Assembly: GCF_000227135.1 (NCBI RefSeq)
Contig: NC_018231.1
Coordinates: 230,438 to 294,437 of the forward strand
Direction: 5' to 3'
DNA length: 64,000 nucleotides
From: Leishmania donovani
Taxonomy: Eukaryota; Euglenozoa; Kinetoplastea; Trypanosomatida; Trypanosomatidae
Shown: piece by piece, positions 58,576 to 64,000 of the stretch
Numbering within the stretch: the first letter of the stretch is position 1
Layout: each line of letters starts with the position of its first letter
Notes under the pieces: model-generated
Databases searched by the model: none
Told to the model about the DNA's origin: nothing
The model's input: the letters and a program-made list of their open reading frames with translations, nothing else
Program-made: the position numbers and the translations under genes

Positions 58576-60960
58576 CTACAGCGCTCGTCCTGCCTCTACG
58601 CGCACCGTCACCACCATCGCCACCCCACCACGGTTGATGCGCACCGGCACAAGCATGCCTGGCGTCAGCTGCTCCTCGATGACACGGCGGAAGTCGCCGA
58701 CGTTGCGGACGCGCGTCCCGTTCAGCTCCTCGATGAGGTCGTTCGGCTGCACCCCAGCGAGCACCGACGGACCCGCCGCGTTCACTACGAGGACGCCGTC
58801 CTGGTAGTGTGTCGGCACCCCATTGACCAGCACGGTGCCGGTCACCTCGAGTCCCAGGACCGGAATAACACGCTTGGCACTGCCGCCGAACGACGAGGTG
58901 TACGGCGCCGCCAGTGGTGTCGCCGCTACCACCGCCGTGTTGGAGGCCTGCAACGGAGATGGGGAGGCCGCGGAACTTTTCGGGTGAGGGCTGGCGATGC
59001 TGGTGGCCGCTGAGCCGGCATGCGGGGCGCTGCGGGCCATGGAGGGCGATAAGGAGGATGCGGCGGAAGTGTACACATGGTGCTGTGGCGGTTGCCGTGC
59101 CGCCGCTGGCGGGGTTGCAGGCACAGCACCAGTACCACCGCTCTGACCGTGGCCCTCCTGAGCCTCCAGGGTCTGCAAGAACTCCGTAAGCTTCGTGCGC
59201 CAGTGCCGGAGACAGTGCAAGAACTGCGGCGCCAGGGTGCGCAGCGACCACGGTTGGCTCGTCGGCATGTACAGGCTGGCCGACATGAGGACAAAGTCGT
59301 TCCGCAACGAGGCACCGACGCCGCCGCCGCACATCTCGCGCCCCAGCAGCGACGCCTCCAGCAGGAACTCGTACAGCTTCAGCCGACCCTCGGTCGTGGC
59401 CTGCACTACCGGCGGCAGCGACGCCAGCAAGGTTGAGTACAGGTAGAGTCGCTCCGTCGCGGCGTCGTACATCACGAGAAGCGTGTACTCGCCGTCGACG
59501 CTGATGACGCAGGTGTTACTGTCGTCAAACTGCAGCCCATCGCGGAGGCCGAGATCGTCGCCGAGGCGCCGCAGGTTCTCCTCAGCGTTCTCGCGCGCAT
59601 CGTAGAAGCCGCCATCTGGCACCGTTGCCACCGCAGCAACGCTGTGGCCGGCGTGCGACAGCGGGGACGACGATGGCCCGCGGCTACGCACGAGGTCGTT
59701 GTTGCTCGTGTCCTGAGCACTTGCGACCGACTTGCGGGTGTGACTTTTGAACCCCGTGACGCTCATCTTGGAGTTGAGGCCGTGACGCTGCGCGCTAGGC
59801 CAGTGGCTACTGCCGTCGCCCGCCGGCACCTCATCTTCTGCATTGTCATCGATTTCTCCCTCTTCGGTCAGCAACAGCGCCGCCGCCTCGCGCTGCAGCG
59901 CCCGCGGTGCCTCGACGCCAAGCTGGGCGTAGTAGTGCAGTCGCTGCTTCACGGCCAGGCGGCGGTCCATGTCCAGTGCTCGCGCTTCACGGATGCGAGC
60001 GAGCCGCAGATGCTCTATGTCGATTTCACGTGCCCGCAGCTCAAGCTCCCGAGCCTTGGTGGTGGCCTCGAAGTTCTCTTGCTCCAGCTGCGCCCGCTCT
60101 CGCTCGGCGTCGAAGAATGCCTGTTGCTGCGCCAGCAGTGCCTTCTTCTTCTCATTCTCGAGCTTCAGTATCGCGACGGCGCGGGCGGCCTCCTGCTCGG
60201 CACGGAGTTGCTCACGACGCTCCACCAGCTTCGCCGCGCGCTCGGTCGCACGTGCCGCCTCCTGCGCCCGCAGCACGGCCAGCCGCTCCCGCTCGCGTGC
60301 CGCCTCGGCCTCCTTTTCGTTCATGCGCTGCAGCTCTTCTTCCGCGCTCTCGCGTTGCCGCTGGAGCTGGCGACGGCGCAGGTTCGCCTGGTCCATTTCT
60401 TCTTCAACGTGGCGCATCGTGTGCCGCAACACGTCATCCCGCACAACGTCGTCTTTGCGCAGCATCTCATCCTGCTGCTGGAGCGTCTGCAGCTCCAGCA
60501 GGCGGCGCTGGCGCGACATCGGAAACGGTGACGACAACGAAGACGACGCGGGAGAGCCGGCGACTGCAGCGCCGACGGGCGACTGCGTGCCCCTCGCCCC
60601 TCGCATTCGCGGGCTGTGGCGCTGCCACGCACCTCCGTCGCCATCACCTTCGCCGCCGTTACACTGGCGCGGTGGATGCCGGGGCTCCACGGAGAGGGTG
60701 GCTCCGTTGCCGATGCCGAGGCTGGAGCACAGGTCCTTGTCGTTGCTCAGCGGCACTCCATTGAGGTGCAGCACCATGTCTTGCAGCGGGATGGGGCACG
60801 AGCTGGCGGCGGCGAGGCACTGCTTCACCTTGCCAATTGTGAGGCGGCCTATGGGGGTGCGCAAGCTGAGCTTGTACCGCTTGCCTTCATCGGAATAGAT
60901 AATGTTCAGATGCTCGCGGGGCTGCGACGGAGCGGCAGCAAGGGCGTCGACGGCGCTCAT
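58576..60960 (-). CDS. ubiquitin-like / coiled-coil / CesT-like / PDZ protein
   Basis: A 794-residue protein with four parts. Residues 17-92 form a ubiquitin-like fold (LNIIYSDEGKRYKLSL, IGKVKQCLAAAS, DMVLHLNGVPL). Residues 148-345 are a long charged coiled coil rich in Arg/Glu/Ala. Residues 459-600 match the plan of the CesT/Tir type III secretion chaperone superfamily: LGLRDGLQFDDSNTCVISVD, a strand run to LYLYSTL, LYEFLLEASLLGREMCGGGVG, then strands to a final amphipathic helix. Residues 697-792 are a PDZ domain, with LGLEV, GPSVLAGVQPNDLIEELNG and the final VTVRVE strand. No signal peptide or span is seen, so it should be a cytosolic or cytoskeletal adaptor. I start at 60960 because the ubiquitin-like domain begins soon after; the 277 upstream codons are leader-like. 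Domain calls are by eye. Confidence 0.83.
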   Translation of the reverse strand: MSAVDALAAAPSQPREHLNIIYSDEGKRYKLSLRTPIGRLTIGKVKQCLAAASSCPIPLQDMVLHLNGVPLSNDKDLCSSLGIGNGATLSVEPRHPPRQCNGGEGDGDGGAWQRHSPRMRGARGTQSPVGAAVAGSPASSSLSSPFPMSRQRRLLELQTLQQQDEMLRKDDVVRDDVLRHTMRHVEEEMDQANLRRRQLQRQRESAEEELQRMNEKEAEAARERERLAVLRAQEAARATERAAKLVERREQLRAEQEAARAVAILKLENEKKKALLAQQQAFFDAERERAQLEQENFEATTKARELELRAREIDIEHLRLARIREARALDMDRRLAVKQRLHYYAQLGVEAPRALQREAAALLLTEEGEIDDNAEDEVPAGDGSSHWPSAQRHGLNSKMSVTGFKSHTRKSVASAQDTSNNDLVRSRGPSSSPLSHAGHSVAAVATVPDGGFYDARENAEENLRRLGDDLGLRDGLQFDDSNTCVISVDGEYTLLVMYDAATERLYLYSTLLASLPPVVQATTEGRLKLYEFLLEASLLGREMCGGGVGASLRNDFVLMSASLYMPTSQPWSLRTLAPQFLHCLRHWRTKLTEFLQTLEAQEGHGQSGGTGAVPATPPAAARQPPQHHVYTSAASSLSPSMARSAPHAGSAATSIASPHPKSSAASPSPLQASNTAVVAATPLAAPYTSSFGGSAKRVIPVLGLEVTGTVLVNGVPTHYQDGVLVVNAAGPSVLAGVQPNDLIEELNGTRVRNVGDFRRVIEEQLTPGMLVPVRINRGGVAMVVTVRVEAGRAL

Positions 60961-63900
60961 GAAGCACGGTGCCCGTGTAACTTGTGTTGTGCGCTGGCTT
61001 GTAAAGGAGGGCTTCTCTCTAGGCGCCCGACGCGTGCTTCGCGTCTGTGTGGAGGAATGCAGTGGCGCGCCCAAAGTTCTTGCTCGGCCACTCTTGTCAC
61101 CGTGGCGGCGGCGGCGAGGCTTCCGACAACACAACCTCACCAAAGGATAGATGCACTCCCCTCCAAAAAACAAACGAGCAAACAGTATGATGGAAAGGAA
61201 CGGGGGAGGAGGAGGTGGCGCGCGGCTCAGCGCTGTACGTTGTGTGTCTACGGGGGGTGTCTCCCACAGTGAGCCGTCAACAACAGGAGACGCGACAGAA
61301 AACACACCCCACCCCGTGCGAGGGAGTGTGGACGGGGGGGGGGAAGAATGGGCCCTGCGGTGCACGACGCTGTAGATGCTGCTGCCGCGGCGACTCGGGA
61401 AAATGGCAACAGAGGCCGTACCCCTTCTTGTTCTTCCGTCTTCTCGATAGCGGTGGTCGTCGTGCTCAGTGGTGGATGGTATGAGCAGTCCTACGTCGTG
61501 GTATCCAGGCGAGACGAGGGAGAGAAAGGTTATGGCACTAGAGGCAGCGACGTCCGTGCCGACGCTGGTGTAGGTACACGTGTGTGTGTGTGTGCGTGTG
61601 TGCAGGATAAGGAGAGGGGAGAAGACAAGGGCAGCGTGCACGTGAAGAGTAATAACATTGCCTAGGAGAGCCGCAGTCGCGGCAGCATCCCCGAAAACGG
61701 TATAGCGCCCGCTGCCCTTCCATCCTTCTCTACTCGTCTCTCCCAATGACGCGTGTCGGATGCAGAGCACCCCACTGTCGGCTGCAAGCATCGCTGCTTC
61801 GCTTCTTCAGCGCGCGTCCGTGTCTCCGCCATACAGCGTGAGGTGACATACGTCACCATCACGGACTTTGCGGCAGGACCCCAACATCGTGTGGCGGGAA
61901 GCGGCCGTAGACATACACGCCGGTACAGCAGTACGCCGACTCGGTCATCGGAGCACGGCTTCCCCCCCCACCTCACCAGGAGGCGTTGCGAGGGCCGGCG
62001 GTGGGATACGCTCGAGACACGTTGTCCGTGATATGGATGGCACAGGTATATGCTGGCTATCGAAGGTCACCTCGAAGAAAACACCGCTCATGACCTAACC
62101 GCCGACAGCAGCAGCGATACGTCGCCCTCACCTCCCCACGGAGTTGGGGTGCTGGACCCTGTATACCGCGCACGCAGGTGCGCTCTCTCTCCACCTTTCC
62201 CCTCCCTGTTCTCCTGTAGGTTACATAAAACACACGGAGATGCGCGCACCCGTTCGATTCGGACACGCGCGCAGACGTGTATCCGCGTGCGGAAACAGCA
62301 GGGAAGTACGCAGAACGAGGTCGCAAGGGAGAAAAGCGGGACGCTCAGTAGGGGGACGGCGGCTGCTGCCCTCCCCTCCCCCTCCCATCCATCCATCTGC
62401 GCGACTACACAAGACAAGAGCAGGAGCGGGGAGCGAGAGGGTGTGAGTGAGTATCTACGCAGGTACGGTGTGCTGGCCTCCCTAACGCGTGCACTCGTCT
62501 GTTGGCAATCTGGTCGTTCGCCTCTTTCCCGTGACTTCTCGATATGCGCCGGGTGCTTCCAGGCGGTGGTGGTGGTGGTGGGGTGGGGGAGGTGGCCGCC
62601 TCCCGCGCGGCGTGAGGGCTTCGCCAAGGTCGGCGTGGCTGCATGCATGCACGGAACCCCGCCTCCCCTACCCGCCCCCACCGTTTCCCTACACACACGC
62701 ACACGGACGCCACAGACGCGACAAAGAAAAACACAACCAAAAAGGCAACGCAGGTGCAGTAAACAACCGAAAGAGGAGAACGGAGTACGCCGACACACAC
62801 ACACACACACACGCATGCGTGCCGGGTTCAATGAAGGGTACGCGGGAGAAAGGCAGGAAAAGTAAGACAGAGAACAACGAAGGCGACTACTCGCATCCAG
62901 CTCGCCTCCCCACACACGCACAAATGCACGCATGAGGTGCATGAAGGGTACGAGATCCGCCGCACCGGGGAGAGGGGTGGTGGCAGCACGGAAAGAAAAG
63001 CAACACGCGCACGCCGAAAAAGGAGAGAAGAGGAGGAGGGAATGAGGAGATGATAAAGAAAGGAGAGACTGGACATCGACGCACACACACACACACACAC
63101 ACACACACGCATGCGTGCGCACACAGCAAAACAAGAGGGCTATGCAGTCACTGACGCGACGAGATCCCTCACGACACAAGTCACGGAGGAAAGGAGCCGC
63201 ATCCAGTAGAGAGCAAGGGGAAAGGAAAAAAAAGGAAGATAGCGCTTAGGAAAGCCGTTCGGCACGACTGCACTCCTCTACATGCGTGCACAGCGCGCGC
63301 GCACACACACACATACACACACCACACATATGCACATAATCCCATACATCGAGTGGGAACGTGGTGCTATGGCCCGCACACCTTGAGGGGACGTTGATGT
63401 GTGCATCTCTCCCCCTCTCTCGCATGAACACACACCCACACACACGCAGGGTGGGGAGCGAGACATCCAACAAGCCAATCCGCCCACTGGCCGTGCGCAC
63501 GGGCAGCAGAACGCCGCCTCCCTTCATCCACCACCACCACCGCCACCACCTCCTTGCTCTCCATGATGGAGGAAGACGAGAGGGCGACGAGGTGGAGGTG
63601 GAGGGGGGGGGAGGGAACGGGTGAAACCATGAAAGAATCGTTGAAAGCAGAAGCAGCACCAGCAACAACACAGGAGCACGTGCGTATACACATGCACACG
63701 CGCAGACCCTCCCCCCTCCCCCCCACACACGCGCACGCAGACACAGACAGACGCGCGCATAGGCGATGCCGCGCAGCCTTCTTTTCGCTTCGTCTGTACG
63801 TGCCCTTGTATAGTGTGCACGACACGAATAAGGCTGGAGCACGAAGAGAGGAGAGGAGAGGAGGGGAGGGGAGGAGAGTGAGGAAGACGAAACATCGAGG

Positions 63901-64000
63901 ACACAGACACGCACGCGGGCGCGCATCGACCGAATAAACCAGCAACACACACACACATGCGCACAGACATGCACGCTGAATATACAGATATACATGGAAA
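60961..64000. other. gene-free right end of about 3 kb
   Basis: Only low-complexity frames (Cys/Val, Ser/Pro or His/Thr strings from GT/CA runs). It includes the 5' leader of the PDZ gene, a GT run (61579-61599), CA runs (62795-62811, 63082-63108) and GA runs. The next gene's 3' UTR may account for much of it; that gene lies outside the window. Confidence 0.55.
63082..63108. repeat. CA microsatellite
   Basis: Uninterrupted CA run in the gene-free right end of the window. Confidence 0.92.

Noticed and set aside
58576..60960. Recent bacterial origin of the CesT-like domain by horizontal transfer
   Set aside because: Base and codon use match the rest of the gene, and the domain lies between eukaryotic-type domains, so any transfer would be ancient. 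I keep only the fold resemblance.
60961..64000. Minus-strand frames of up to 363 codons at the right end
   Set aside because: They consist of repeat-driven Cys/Val, Ser/Leu and Arg/Pro strings with no consistent start or domain; typical of GC-rich spacer DNA.

Overview
The window looks like nuclear DNA of a trypanosomatid of the Leishmania group (Leishmania or a close relative such as Leptomonas or Crithidia). The evidence is high GC, intronless genes all on one strand, intergenic spacers of about 0.5-2 kb full of CA/GT and purine-rich runs, polypyrimidine tracts ending in AG just upstream of start codons (spliced-leader acceptor sites), and very long Ala/Ser/Gly/Gln-rich proteins. A spermidine synthase and a UBC13-type E2 (called UBC2 in Leishmania) lie in the same array. 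From memory both map to chromosome 4 in Leishmania, so this is probably the equivalent region. I cannot name the species.

Every convincing gene is on the minus strand, so the window is part of one directional gene cluster transcribed right to left. In that order it holds: a ubiquitin-like / coiled-coil / CesT-like / PDZ protein (58.6-61.0 kb); an unrecognised 1,091-residue protein (54.3-57.6); an axonemal dynein light chain domain protein (51.0-53.2); the UBC13-type E2 (48.6-49.1); a tandem pair of CHCHD2-like twin-CX9C proteins scrambled by assembly gaps (43.4-47.5); an FHA-domain protein kinase (39.0-42.7); an RNF170-like RING membrane protein (36.2-37.2); an odd GC-rich block (35.3-36.1); two lower-GC genes and a decayed gene for a secreted protein (30.9-34.9); a disordered 1,289-residue protein (25.5-29.3); a small basic/acidic protein (24.1-24.6); a 3,106-residue membrane and ankyrin protein (12.8-22.1); a five-span membrane protein (11.2-12.0); spermidine synthase (9.6-10.5); a DENN-domain protein (2.9-7.6); and a Siw14-like phosphatase (1.3-2.2).

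Neighbours in such clusters are usually unrelated in function, and that holds here: polyamine synthesis, Rab regulation, ubiquitin signalling, flagellar motility, mitochondrial CHCH proteins and phosphatase/kinase signalling. I see no promoter, tRNA, rRNA or convincing strand switch.

The most unusual parts are the domain combination at 58.6-61.0 kb, the CHCH pair with different N-termini on an identical C-terminal part and 3' flank, and the 31-36 kb island of different composition with a dead secreted-protein gene and a possible mobile-element remnant. Six runs of N (2598-2696, 23635-23733, 43737-43835, 44798-44896, 46260-46358, 47054-47235) each fall at or beside a repeat. The order of pieces between 43.4 and 47.5 kb is probably wrong.
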